From the NCBI GenBank assembly GCA_001054945.1, contig JVKJ01000003.1, positions 124,001 to 188,000 on the forward strand: 64,000 nucleotides of DNA, written 5' to 3'. How positions within the stretch are numbered: position 1 is the first letter of the stretch; each line of letters opens with the position of its first letter. The translations under genes and the position numbers were made by a program. Source of the stretch: Corynebacterium falsenii (GTDB taxonomy: Bacteria > Actinomycetota > Actinomycetes > Mycobacteriales > Mycobacteriaceae). Under the pieces are notes generated by a model that had not been told where the DNA came from, made no database searches, and saw nothing but the letters and a program-made list of their open reading frames with translations. This document shows positions 33,775 through 42,325 of this stretch, in pieces.

Positions 33775-34386
33775 TTAGGAGGTCGGCCGCGGCCTGGACC
33801 TCGGGGTGGAGACGGTGGGGTGGCCTGGAATCCAGAATCTCAGCGGCGCGTGCTGGCTCTTCGAAATACCGATTCGCGGCCCCTGCACATAGTCGCTGGT
33901 CTCCTGCGGGGGAATCAGAGTGAACGTCCGGGTGTCGGGGTCACCGCCAAGCCCCGTCATGGAGTCGGCTTGTTCCACGATCGAGCCGTTCACATCGAGG
34001 TCCAAACCCAAGGCCTGGCCGAGGTTGCCCGGCCCGCGTGCCAAGCCCGCCTCTGGCGCCTTATCGCCTCGGCGGGCCCGCACAACATCCATCCCGGCCA
34101 CCACCTCGCCGGCTCGCATCAGCACTCCGCCCGCCGTACCGTCCGGGCTGCACACCAGATTCCCAGCTCGGTGGATGCCGTAGCTGGCATACACATACAG
34201 GTGGCTGGGAGGCCCGAACATCGTCTGGCACCGCGGTGTGGGGCCCTTATAGGCGTGAGAGGCCGGATCGCTCTCACCCAAATAGGCCTCAACTTCGGTC
34301 AACCTAATGGCCACGGGTCCACGGCACAGCACCGCGCCAAGCAGCTGCGGCGCCACCACGTCAGCAGTCTCCGAAAAATCAATCAC
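33775..34386 (-). CDS. Alkyladenine DNA glycosylase (AAG/MPG family)
   Basis: 203 residues. LTEVEAYLGESDPASHAYKGPTPR contains the catalytic Glu and the conserved DxASHA motif, and MFGPPSHLYVYASYGIH with NLVC is the AAG core; ARGPGNLGQALGL is also typical. The enzyme removes 3-methyladenine and other alkylated bases. GTG 34386, preceded by AAGGTGG, gives the usual family length. The frame remains open to 34560, but the extra residues have no family similarity. A second, unrelated 3-methyladenine glycosylase (Tag) lies at 57960. Confidence 0.92.
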   Translation of the reverse strand: MIDFSETADVVAPQLLGAVLCRGPVAIRLTEVEAYLGESDPASHAYKGPTPRCQTMFGPPSHLYVYASYGIHRAGNLVCSPDGTAGGVLMRAGEVVAGMDVVRARRGDKAPEAGLARGPGNLGQALGLDLDVNGSIVEQADSMTGLGGDPDTRTFTLIPPQETSDYVQGPRIGISKSQHAPLRFWIPGHPTVSTPRSRPRPTS

Positions 34387-34743
34387 CCCACCCACCTTAG
34401 AAATCTGCGCCCCAATAAGACGAACGAAGCGAGACCAACGAAGCATTCCAGTGGCCCGCCGTGCAGAAAATAGACAGATCGGTTTGTTTTTGGGGAATAG
34501 ACCGGAGTACTCTCCCGTTGAATGGTTCGTCCCTGAAGGAAGCATCAAGACAAGCTGCATAAACGTCGAGGAAGTACTTCAGACCCCTCCACCTTCCGGT
34601 GCATGTCGACCCTGTCGCTGGAATGCAACAACCCTTCGACAACGACATCCAATCCGCCGGAACCGCCACCGGCACTGCGGTCTCTTCTTCGCAGCGCCCA
34701 CGAACTGCGAGACGCATTCGCACAACTCACACAAGGAGTACCC
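34387..34743. other. Divergent intergenic region
   Basis: 357 bp between the glycosylase and symporter genes. The frame of the symporter is open back to 34603, but the ribosome-binding site favours 34744. No distinct element seen. Confidence 0.4.
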
Positions 34744-36153
34744 ATGGCTACTGGATCCACCGACCAAGAACGTCGCGGTGGCACAGCGCCCACCGTGGCG
34801 TCCACAAATAAAGAACCCACCACCTCCAGCGCTCCCCCTAAGCCCTGGTACACCAGCTTCGGCTTCCAGGTCTTCCTGGGTCTGGTCGCGGGCCTGGTGC
34901 TCGGGTTCATCGCCCGCGGCATGGGCGGCGCCAACGAAGACAGTGGCAACTGGCTGAGCAACCTGCTTGACGGCGTGGGCTCCGCCTACGTCCAGTTGCT
35001 GAAGGTCATGATCCCGCCGCTGGTCATCACCGCGGTCATCACTTCCGTGGCGAATCTCCGCAAGGTCACGAATGCCGCCCGCTTGGCCTTTTCCACCCTC
35101 GCGTGGTTTGCGATCACCGCATTCTTCAGCGTGCTCGCCGGCATTGTCGTCGCGCTGCTGCTGAAGCCGGGCGTGGGCACCGCCGTGGACGCCGCCAGCG
35201 CAGCAGCCCCCTCCACCCACGGCAGCTGGCTTTCCTTCATCCAATCGATCGTGCCCTCCAACATCCTGGGGCTGGGTGCAAAGGCTAAGGATGACGGCTC
35301 CATCGGCCTGAACTTCAACGTCCTTCAGCTGCTGGTCGTCTCCATCGCGTTCGGCGTCGCAGCCGTGAAGACCGGCAAGGCCGCCGAGCCCTTCCTCGGT
35401 TTCATGGAGTCCTTGCTGAAGATCGTGCAGACCGTCCTGTGGTGGGTCATCCGCCTCGCCCCGATTGGAACCGCTGCCCTCATCGGCACCGCGGTGTCGA
35501 CCTACGGCTGGGAAGCTCTGGGCGCCTTGGGCAAGTTTGTTCTTGCCATCTACATCGGTCTGGCCATTGTGATCGGCGTGATCTACCCGGCCGTCCTCGC
35601 GATGAACCGCATCCCGGTTGCCGGGTTCGCCCGCCGCGTGTGGCCCGTATTCTCCCTCGGGTTCGTCACCCGTTCCTCCATGGGTGTCATGCCCGTCACC
35701 GAGCGCGTGACCGAACAGTCCATGGGCGTGCCCCGCGAGTACGCCTCCTTCGCCATCCCGCTAGGCGCGACCACGAAGATGGACGGTTGTGCCTCCGTGT
35801 ACCCGGCCGTCGCCGCGATCTTCGTCGCCCAGTTCTACGGGGTTGACCTGCACTTCGCGCAGTATCTGATGATCATCGTCGTGTCAGTGCTGGGCTCCGC
35901 CGCCACCGCGGGCACCACGGGCGCCACCGTGATGCTGACCCTGACGCTGTCCACCCTGGGCCTGCCCTTGGAGGGCGTGGGCCTGCTCCTGGCCATCGAG
36001 CCGATCGTGGACATGGGCCGCACTGCTGTCAACGTCACCGGCCAATCCGTGGCCGCCACCATCGTGGCGAAGCGCGCCGGGATCTGGGACCGCGAGGCCT
36101 GGGACAAGGCCGAAGCTGGGGCTTCCACCCAGCAGCACCTCGCGACCATCTAG
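34744..36153 (+). CDS. Dicarboxylate/amino acid:cation symporter (DAACS)
   Basis: 469 residues with eight membrane helices and two re-entrant hairpins. HP1 is represented by VTRSSMGVMPVT, TM7 by PLGATTKMDGCASVYPA (the NMDG motif reads KMDG), HP2 by GTTGATVMLTLTLSTLGLPLEG, and TM8 by DMGRTAVNVTGQSVAA. These bind substrate and Na+ in GltP/GltPh/DctA. The AGGAG site before ATG 34744 decides the start. The substrate is probably a C4-dicarboxylate, glutamate or aspartate; Lys for Asn in NMDG is unusual for a Na+-binding motif. Confidence 0.92.
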   Translation: MATGSTDQERRGGTAPTVASTNKEPTTSSAPPKPWYTSFGFQVFLGLVAGLVLGFIARGMGGANEDSGNWLSNLLDGVGSAYVQLLKVMIPPLVITAVITSVANLRKVTNAARLAFSTLAWFAITAFFSVLAGIVVALLLKPGVGTAVDAASAAAPSTHGSWLSFIQSIVPSNILGLGAKAKDDGSIGLNFNVLQLLVVSIAFGVAAVKTGKAAEPFLGFMESLLKIVQTVLWWVIRLAPIGTAALIGTAVSTYGWEALGALGKFVLAIYIGLAIVIGVIYPAVLAMNRIPVAGFARRVWPVFSLGFVTRSSMGVMPVTERVTEQSMGVPREYASFAIPLGATTKMDGCASVYPAVAAIFVAQFYGVDLHFAQYLMIIVVSVLGSAATAGTTGATVMLTLTLSTLGLPLEGVGLLLAIEPIVDMGRTAVNVTGQSVAATIVAKRAGIWDREAWDKAEAGASTQQHLATI

Positions 36154-36252
36154 GTTCCCCAGGAAGTTTCGGGGGGGACGCCATCCGCTCGGCTGTCTGC
36201 CGATGACCCCCGCGTGAGGCTCGGTGGCTGGTGGGGGCTCGTTGGCTGGGGC

Positions 36253-37134
36253 CTAAATATCCAGGTACTCCACCGGCGGATGGTTGAGCGCACGCTCCGT
36301 GGCCGTCACAAAGGCGGGGGGTATGGCTCCCACGCAGTCGGAGGACCCGGCACTACTAGCAGACTCGGTGTCCGCTGAACGGAAGGCTGCGGACCGCATG
36401 GCCTCCGTGTCTTCGAATACTTCCAGCGCGGACCCCGTTTCCACGGGTTGTGGTTCGGCGGGGGAGGCTGGTTCGTCTGGCGTGCGATCGCCATCCTTCT
36501 TGTCATCTTCTTTTTCTTCGTGGGGAATGACATCGCCGAAACCCCGGGGAGCCAGGTTGCCATCTGAGTGCGGGGCCCGACCCTGGAAGAGGAGATCGCC
36601 CAGGTTCCCCAGTTCGGCGTTGAAGTTGCCGAGGTTAAAGTTATCCAGATTGCGCCGGTTGAACAGCTTCAGCGCCCAGTTCAGATCTGGCGCCTGCTGG
36701 AAGCCCGCCCGAGGGTTGGGCATGGTGGGGTTGAAGAATTGGGAGACAAAGCGGGCGGCGTCCGACAATTCCTGTGATGCACCCTTCCCAGCGGAAGGGG
36801 TGGGTTGCGAAAAGCCCACGAAATCGGGGCGCGTGGTTCGGACGACGGCGATATTGCCCTTGGGGGTGCGGTAGCTCGACCAAATTTCTCGGACCGATTC
36901 TTGCGATTGTTCCAGGCGAGCGAGTTGGCGGCCGCTGAAGATGCGGGTGGTGGTCGTGCCGTTGCGGGTGTCCTCCACGTGGATTTCATCGAAGCCTTCC
37001 GAGGCAGCCTCGTGCTGTTTGACCAGGAGTTTTAAGCCTTCGATGACGGCAGGGGAGAGGCCGCCGGCGATGTCGATGGCGCGGTCGGTGAGCGGAATGT
37101 CGGCATCTGCGATGTAGATCGTCTTGTTGGGCAT
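36253..37134 (-). CDS. EXLDI-family protein with an expanded disordered middle
   Basis: 293 residues. The N-terminus (NKTIYIADADIPLTDRA) and the C-terminal EYLDI match the small actinobacterial EXLDI family, whose function is unknown. Typical members, as I recall, are near 150 residues; here about 130 residues of Asn/Leu/Phe-rich (NLDNFNLGNFNAELGNLG) and acidic Pro/Ser-rich sequence separate the ends. The start codon lies within the palindrome at 37131-37148. No ribosome-binding site is obvious. The gene is divergent to the broken SDR gene. Confidence 0.75.
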   Translation of the reverse strand: MPNKTIYIADADIPLTDRAIDIAGGLSPAVIEGLKLLVKQHEAASEGFDEIHVEDTRNGTTTTRIFSGRQLARLEQSQESVREIWSSYRTPKGNIAVVRTTRPDFVGFSQPTPSAGKGASQELSDAARFVSQFFNPTMPNPRAGFQQAPDLNWALKLFNRRNLDNFNLGNFNAELGNLGDLLFQGRAPHSDGNLAPRGFGDVIPHEEKEDDKKDGDRTPDEPASPAEPQPVETGSALEVFEDTEAMRSAAFRSADTESASSAGSSDCVGAIPPAFVTATERALNHPPVEYLDI

Positions 37135-37148
37135 ACATATAAGTATGC
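37131..37148. promoter_or_regulatory. 18-bp palindrome covering the EXLDI start codon
   Basis: GCATAC-ATATAA-GTATGC, perfect 6-bp arms. It includes the CAT/ATG start at 37132-37134 and could be an operator acting on both divergent genes. Confidence 0.55.
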
Positions 37149-37212
37149 GTACATGGCGGGCTCGAGTCCACTTTCCGACAACCGCGCAGGTAGCGGGTCT
37201 AGAGTGAAGAGC

Positions 37213-37966
37213 ATGAATTCGCAGAATGAGAAAAAATCACGGTACGCGGTAGTCACCGGGGCTTCCGCGGGTATTGGGGAAGCGGCGGCGAAGCTCTTAG
37301 CGGCTGATGGTTGGCACGTCATTGTGGCGGCGCGGCGCCAGGAGAAGCTGGACGCGGTCGCTGAAGCCATCGAACAGGCGGGCGGGACAGCGACCGCGCT
37401 ACGACTGGATGTGACTGACCAGGGAAGCATCACCAATTTCGCCTCCGCGGTGGCAGAGCTCACTGGATCCAGGGTGGACCTGCTGGTCAACAATGCCGGC
37501 GGCGCCCGCGGCCTGGAACCGCTGCGGGAGACCGATCCGGAGGATTGGCGGTGGATGTACGAGGCCAATGTCATGGGGACTCTCCTCATGACCAGGGCAC
37601 TGTACGACTGCCTCGCTGTGGCTGAGGCCCCGCAGGTGATCAACATCGTCTCCGTCGCGGGGCGCGGGGCGTACCGCGGTGGCGCGGGATATAACGCCGC
37701 CAAGTTCGGTGAGCGCGCTGACGGACGTGATGCGAATGGAGTTCGCGGAGGATGGGATCCGGGTCTGCGAGATCGACCCTGGGCGTGTGGCCACCGATTT
37801 CTCGCTCAACCGCTTCAAGGGCGATGAGGACAAGGCTGCCGAAGTGTATGCCGACAAGCTCAACCTGGTGGCAGAAGACATCGGGGAAACCATCAGGTGG
37901 ATTGCCGGTCGCCCTCGGCACATGGATGTCGAATCCATCATGATTAAGCCATTGGACCAGGTCTAA
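37213..37966 (+). pseudogene. Short-chain dehydrogenase/reductase, frameshifted
   Basis: The first part (37213 to about 37708) encodes an SDR N-terminus with TGASAGIGEAAAK, NNAGG and YNAAK. Immediately after YNAAKF the frame switches: the family continuation (VSALTDVMRMEFAEDGIRVCEIDPG) is found one frame over and runs to 37966, ending KPLDQV. The change fits loss of two bases near 37708 (TTCGGTG in place of TTCGCGGTG) or gain of one. Unshifted, the frame would end at 37827 with unrelated residues. SDRs of this subgroup oxidise serine or hydroxy acids. A sequencing error is possible. Confidence 0.8.
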
Positions 37967-38014
37967 CGCATCGCGTTGAACGTTCCTGGGCAAGCGAAGG
38001 AGGAGCAATAGCAT

Positions 38015-38812
38015 ATGTGGAGCGCAATTCTATGGGGCGCAGTCGCAGCGTTTTCCCTGGTGCTGGGCACGATATTGGCGATGCTCAGGAAGTGGTCTGA
38101 CCGACTAATCGGCCTGGTTCTCGCATTCGGTGCCGGCGCGCTCATTGCTGGCATTTCCTTTGAGCTCTACGAGGAAGCCATCAAGACCGGTGGGCCGGTT
38201 CCGGTGGCTGTTGGCCTGGCGGTGGGTGCGCTGACGTACTACACCGCGAACCGCATTGTCACCGGCATGGCCGCTGGTGGTGGCAAGAAAATGGCGTCCA
38301 CAACCCACCGGGCACCGTCTAGGATGCCCACTCCGGCGGCGGATCCGAATACCCCCAGCGGCCAATCTGGGTCGCAGGGGGCGGCGGGCGTGCCCATGGC
38401 ACTGGGCGCGTTACTGGATGGAATTCCCGAACAGGCGGTGTTGGGCATCGGTCTGGCTGCCGGCGGCGCCGTCAATCCCGCGATGCTCGTGGCCGTGTTC
38501 GTGTCCAACCTGCCGGAATCCGTGGGCTCTTCTGCGGACATGATGGCAGGAGGACGATCGAAGAAGACAGTGCTGAAGTTGTGGATCGTGGTGAGCCTGG
38601 TGTGCACGCTCGCCACTGTTGGAGGGTTTGTGCTGGCTGACCTGCTGGGCGGGACGGCCAGCGCGGTGATCAACGGCTTCGCCGCCGGGGCACTGCTCGT
38701 GATGCTGATCGATTCGATGGCACCGGAGGCGAAGGAGAAGGCGAATGACGTCGCCGGTCTGGCGACGGCGCTGGGCTTTGCGGTGACGGCCGCTCTCTCG
38801 ATGGCCAGCTAG
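38015..38812 (+). CDS. ZIP-family metal transporter
   Basis: 265 residues, eight membrane helices. AFGAGALIAGISFELYEEA and ALGALLDGIPEQAVLGIG are the metal-binding helices of the ZIP fold (usual pattern HNxPEG; here DGIPEQ, lacking the His), and NLPESVGSS follows. A Pro/Ser/Thr-rich cytoplasmic loop (about 88-122) lies between helices 3 and 4. The GAAGGAGGAG site is strong. The metal is uncertain because the His of the HNxPEG motif is absent. The stop codon overlaps the glpD stop in the shared bases CTAG. Confidence 0.85.
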   Translation: MWSAILWGAVAAFSLVLGTILAMLRKWSDRLIGLVLAFGAGALIAGISFELYEEAIKTGGPVPVAVGLAVGALTYYTANRIVTGMAAGGGKKMASTTHRAPSRMPTPAADPNTPSGQSGSQGAAGVPMALGALLDGIPEQAVLGIGLAAGGAVNPAMLVAVFVSNLPESVGSSADMMAGGRSKKTVLKLWIVVSLVCTLATVGGFVLADLLGGTASAVINGFAAGALLVMLIDSMAPEAKEKANDVAGLATALGFAVTAALSMAS

Positions 38813-40512
38813 GCCAGCCCAGCTGCTTCTAACACGTCCCGGGCAGCCGGTTTTGCGGCCGCCCGATCCTCGGGCACGAGGCCCACGCGGAAGCGACGAT
38901 CCAGCAGGTCCGATTCTGTGAGCGCGCCCTGGTGCGTGACCGCAAAGCTGAGCTGTGCACGGGTGATGGGGATGCCGGGGGCGATGTATTCCTCCGGATT
39001 GTCCACCAGGCACGTCGCGGTCTCCACGCTGTCGGGGCGGTCGGGTGCGCCCAACAGTGGGAGTTGTGAGGTGACGCACGGACCGTACTGCCGCGCCTCG
39101 CCCGCCAGGGGGAGCTCTTCCAGGACAGCATCCACCGTCTGCTCGGCCATCAATCGATATTCGGTGAGCTTGCCGCCCGTCACCGTCAGCATCCCCTGCG
39201 AGCGGAGGATCGCGTGCTCCCGCGACAGGTCAGCCGTGGAACTCTCACCGGCCTGTCCCGCCGAGATCAACGGCCGCAGGCCAGCAAAGGAGCCCTTAAC
39301 ATCCTCCCTGGTCAGATGCTTATTTAAGGCTTGGTTGACCACACTGAGGATCCATTCGATGTCCTCCTCCGGGGCAATCGGTTCATCGGTCAGCTCGGCG
39401 GGATTATCCGTTAATCCGATGTAACACCGCCCCAGAGGCGCCGGCAGGATGAAGCAGAATCGGTTCATCGCGCCGGGCACCGGGATCGTGAGCGCTCCCG
39501 TGGGATTGCCGACGGCCGCGGCATCCACCACCACGTGCGTTCCGCGGCTCGGCTGCACCGATATCTCCGGCTCCAGGGTGCCGGCCCATACTCCGGTGGC
39601 GTTCACGACGATCCCAGCCGAAACGTCCAGCGCCTCGGAGTCCCCGCCGAATTCACGAACCCCCAGCGACACTTGTTGCCGTTGTCCCGAACCGCTCGCC
39701 TGGCGCGTAGCCTCGGCATACGTCAGCACATCCGCCCCATAGCCCGCTGCGGTTCTCGCGATGGCAGTGACAAGGGTGGCGTCATCACTCAACTGCCCAT
39801 CGAAGTTCACATACCCCCATTTGACCTGCGAGACGTCCACCCCCGGGCACAGGCGTGCGACCTCGCGGGCGCGGACCGTGCGCGAGCGGGGGAGGGTGCG
39901 CGAAGAGGTACCGGCAAGCATCCGCAGCGCGTCCCCGGCCAGGAACCCCAACCGTGGAAGGATCCGATTAGCCCAGGAAAAGCGGGTCATCACGGGCACA
40001 ACCTGGGCGAGCGGGTGCGATAGGTGCGGGGCCGTGACCTCCATGAGGATTCCGCGCTCGCGGGCACTGCGTCGGGCGATTCCCACGTTGCCACTGGCAA
40101 GGTAGCGTAGTCCGCCGTGGGCGAGTTTCGACGACCAACGCGAGGTCCCGAAGGCCAGGTCGCGCCGATCCACCAGGAGTACGCTAAGCCCGCGCGTCAC
40201 CGCATCCAGCGCCACGCCCGCACCCGTAACACCAGCGCCGATCACCACGACGTCGTAGTGCGCGCCTGCCCGCACCTTGTCCACAACCCGCTCGCGTTGG
40301 GTTCGGTTGAGGGCGGCGGAGTCCAGGTGGAACTCCGGGATCTGGGCGGATTGTGGCAGCTCAGGACCGCCGAGTGGCAGCTCAGTACTGCCATGCTCAG
40401 TTCCTCCGCTTTGGGAGTTCTCCGCGCTCAAGGAGTCACCCGATGTGGCAGCTGCAGAGGACCGGGAAGTCGTGCGATTCGCAAGGAAGGTAGCAGCTGA
40501 GATTCGGCTCAT
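38809..40512 (-). CDS. glpD: Aerobic glycerol-3-phosphate dehydrogenase GlpD
   Basis: 567 residues. The FAD-binding DVVVIGAGVTGAGVALDAV begins near residue 75, followed by DRRDLAFGTSRWSSKLAHGGLRYL, the GlpD signature, and a C-terminal GlpD cap region (LPLLGAPD onward). It oxidises glycerol 3-phosphate to dihydroxyacetone phosphate at the membrane and feeds electrons to menaquinone. The N-terminus has about 70 extra residues rich in Ser/Glu. It is divergent from an Rv2251-like gene, as in M. tuberculosis (Rv2249c/Rv2251). A dyad at 40517-40532 lies just upstream. Confidence 0.95.
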   Translation of the reverse strand: MSRISAATFLANRTTSRSSAAATSGDSLSAENSQSGGTEHGSTELPLGGPELPQSAQIPEFHLDSAALNRTQRERVVDKVRAGAHYDVVVIGAGVTGAGVALDAVTRGLSVLLVDRRDLAFGTSRWSSKLAHGGLRYLASGNVGIARRSARERGILMEVTAPHLSHPLAQVVPVMTRFSWANRILPRLGFLAGDALRMLAGTSSRTLPRSRTVRAREVARLCPGVDVSQVKWGYVNFDGQLSDDATLVTAIARTAAGYGADVLTYAEATRQASGSGQRQQVSLGVREFGGDSEALDVSAGIVVNATGVWAGTLEPEISVQPSRGTHVVVDAAAVGNPTGALTIPVPGAMNRFCFILPAPLGRCYIGLTDNPAELTDEPIAPEEDIEWILSVVNQALNKHLTREDVKGSFAGLRPLISAGQAGESSTADLSREHAILRSQGMLTVTGGKLTEYRLMAEQTVDAVLEELPLAGEARQYGPCVTSQLPLLGAPDRPDSVETATCLVDNPEEYIAPGIPITRAQLSFAVTHQGALTESDLLDRRFRVGLVPEDRAAAKPAARDVLEAAGLA

Positions 40513-40516
40513 AGCT

Positions 40517-40532
40517 AATGAACTTACTCATT
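40517..40532. promoter_or_regulatory. Dyad upstream of glpD
   Basis: AATGA-ACTTAC-TCATT, perfect 5-bp arms, directly upstream of the glpD ATG at 40512. TAAGTT on the minus strand may be a -10 element for a leaderless glpD mRNA. In M. tuberculosis a TetR gene (Rv2250c) sits at this position; no such gene is present here. Confidence 0.4.
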
Positions 40533-40639
40533 CGTTCCCGCGGGGAGAGGGGATTGACCTTCCCGCGCGCCGATCCCCGCCTACAGCCGAGTTCCCCAAC
40601 TCCACCAACCGGCGTCGGCCGCCCGCGTAGTCTATCGGC

Positions 40640-42325
40640 ATGACAGACACCCCGAAGCTCTCCTCCAGCGCGTCGAACGCCTCGGCGACGCGCAGCCTGC
40701 AGGTTCCCCCCATGCAATTCTCCCTGTGGGGTACTCCTGACGAGGCCAAGCCGCTGTCGCCTTCGATCAAGAAAATGCTCGCAACGATGCTCGGGGTCCA
40801 GGAACCCACCCGCCGGCGCACCGCAGAAGAAGTCCGCCTGCCTGCGCCGAAGGTGACCGCGCGCGACCGGGAGACTCTCGCGGGGATTGTGGGTGCTGGG
40901 TTTGTTTCGGACGCCACCGATCAGCGCCTAGGCCGCGCCCGCGGAAAGAGCTACCTCGACCTGTTGGAATGGCGAGACGATCGCGACGTGTCAGCCCCGG
41001 ACCTCGTCGTGGCTCCCGCGAGCGACGGCCAGGTTCTGGAGGTGCTCGAATACTGCGCGGCGGAGGGCATCGCGGTGGTGCCCTTTGGCGGTGGAACCTC
41101 CGTCGTGGGCGGCCTCAACCCGGAAGCAGGAGGTCACCGGGCCGTCATCAGCCTGGACTTGGCTCGGTTCGATCAGATCGAGGACGTTGATCTGGTCAGC
41201 GGCCTAGCCACCCTCGGTGCTGGGCTGTCTGGGCCTCACGCGGAGATGCTGCTGGCAGAGCACGGGTTGCAGCTAGGCCATTTCCCGCAATCCTTCCCGT
41301 ACGCCACCATCGGCGGCTTTGCCGCGACCCGGTCCAGCGGGCAGAACTCCGCTGGTTACGGCCGTTTCGACGAGATGGTCCGGGAGATGACCGTCGTGAC
41401 CCCAGCTGGAATTCTCCACCCGGGCCAGGCCGCGCCGGCGACCGCGGCGGGCCCATCGATGAAGCAGCTCTTCCTCGGTTCCGAAGGCGTGCTCGGCGTG
41501 ATCACTTCAGTGCGAGTGCGGGTCCACCCCATCCCGGAAGCCAAGATCTACGAGGCCTTCACATTCCCCTCCTTCACCGCAGGCGCTAATGCCTTGCGCG
41601 CAGTCGAACAAACGGGCACCGGCCCCACCGTTTTGCGGTTGTCGGATGAAATCGAGTCCTCCGTCAATCTCACGAGCACCGACCGCATCGGGGAGCAGGA
41701 CGAATCGGAGCACACGGGCTGCCTCGCCATCACCGTGTGCGAAGGCACCACGCAACATGCCCGTGCCCGCCATGAGGAAACTCGCGCGCTCATGCTCAGC
41801 TTGGGCGGCGAGTCCCTGGGGGAGGGCCCCGCCCGTGCCTGGGAACAGGGACGTTTCGGTGCTCCGGTGCTCCGCGATTCACTTATGGACGCCGGCGCCC
41901 TGTGCGAAACCCTCGAAACCGCAACTGACTGGTCTAACGTGCTGCGGCTGAAGCGAGCGGTAGGTAAAGCGTTGGCCGATGCGTTGGTCGCCGATGGCAC
42001 TCCCGCCCTGATCATGTGCCATATCTCCCACGTCTATGCGGAGGGGTGCTCGCTGTACTTCACCATTGTGGCCAGTGCGGGGGAGGATCCATCCGCTCGG
42101 TGGCGGCGAGCCAAGACCGCAGCGACGGAGGCGATGACGCAGCACGGCGGTACGGTCACGCACCACCACGCGGTGGGAACCGATCACCTTCCGTGGATGG
42201 GGCAAGAAATCGGGGACTTGTCTCTTTCTGTTCTCAAGGCAGTGAAGCGAGAATTGGATCCGCAGGGCATCCTCAATCCGGGTAAGACGTTCCAGATGCA
42301 GCCGGGTGCGGAAAGGGCGCTATGA
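40640..42325 (+). CDS. FAD-linked oxidase, Rv2251/alkyl-DHAP-synthase-like
   Basis: 561 residues of the PCMH/VAO-type flavoprotein family. PDLVVAPASDGQVLEVLEYCAAEGIAVVPFGGGTSVVGG is the FAD-binding PP loop, and YATIGGFAATRSSGQNSAGYGRF and FLGSEGVLGVIT are further motifs; a C-terminal cap ends in HHAVGTDHL and DPQGILNPGK. AgpS/GlcD relatives act on glycolate, lactate or alkyl-DHAP. The neighbours glpD (divergent) and a lipid kinase (4-bp overlap) reproduce the Rv2249c-Rv2252 locus of M. tuberculosis, suggesting a role in glycerolipid or ether-lipid metabolism. Confidence 0.85.
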   Translation: MTDTPKLSSSASNASATRSLQVPPMQFSLWGTPDEAKPLSPSIKKMLATMLGVQEPTRRRTAEEVRLPAPKVTARDRETLAGIVGAGFVSDATDQRLGRARGKSYLDLLEWRDDRDVSAPDLVVAPASDGQVLEVLEYCAAEGIAVVPFGGGTSVVGGLNPEAGGHRAVISLDLARFDQIEDVDLVSGLATLGAGLSGPHAEMLLAEHGLQLGHFPQSFPYATIGGFAATRSSGQNSAGYGRFDEMVREMTVVTPAGILHPGQAAPATAAGPSMKQLFLGSEGVLGVITSVRVRVHPIPEAKIYEAFTFPSFTAGANALRAVEQTGTGPTVLRLSDEIESSVNLTSTDRIGEQDESEHTGCLAITVCEGTTQHARARHEETRALMLSLGGESLGEGPARAWEQGRFGAPVLRDSLMDAGALCETLETATDWSNVLRLKRAVGKALADALVADGTPALIMCHISHVYAEGCSLYFTIVASAGEDPSARWRRAKTAATEAMTQHGGTVTHHHAVGTDHLPWMGQEIGDLSLSVLKAVKRELDPQGILNPGKTFQMQPGAERAL

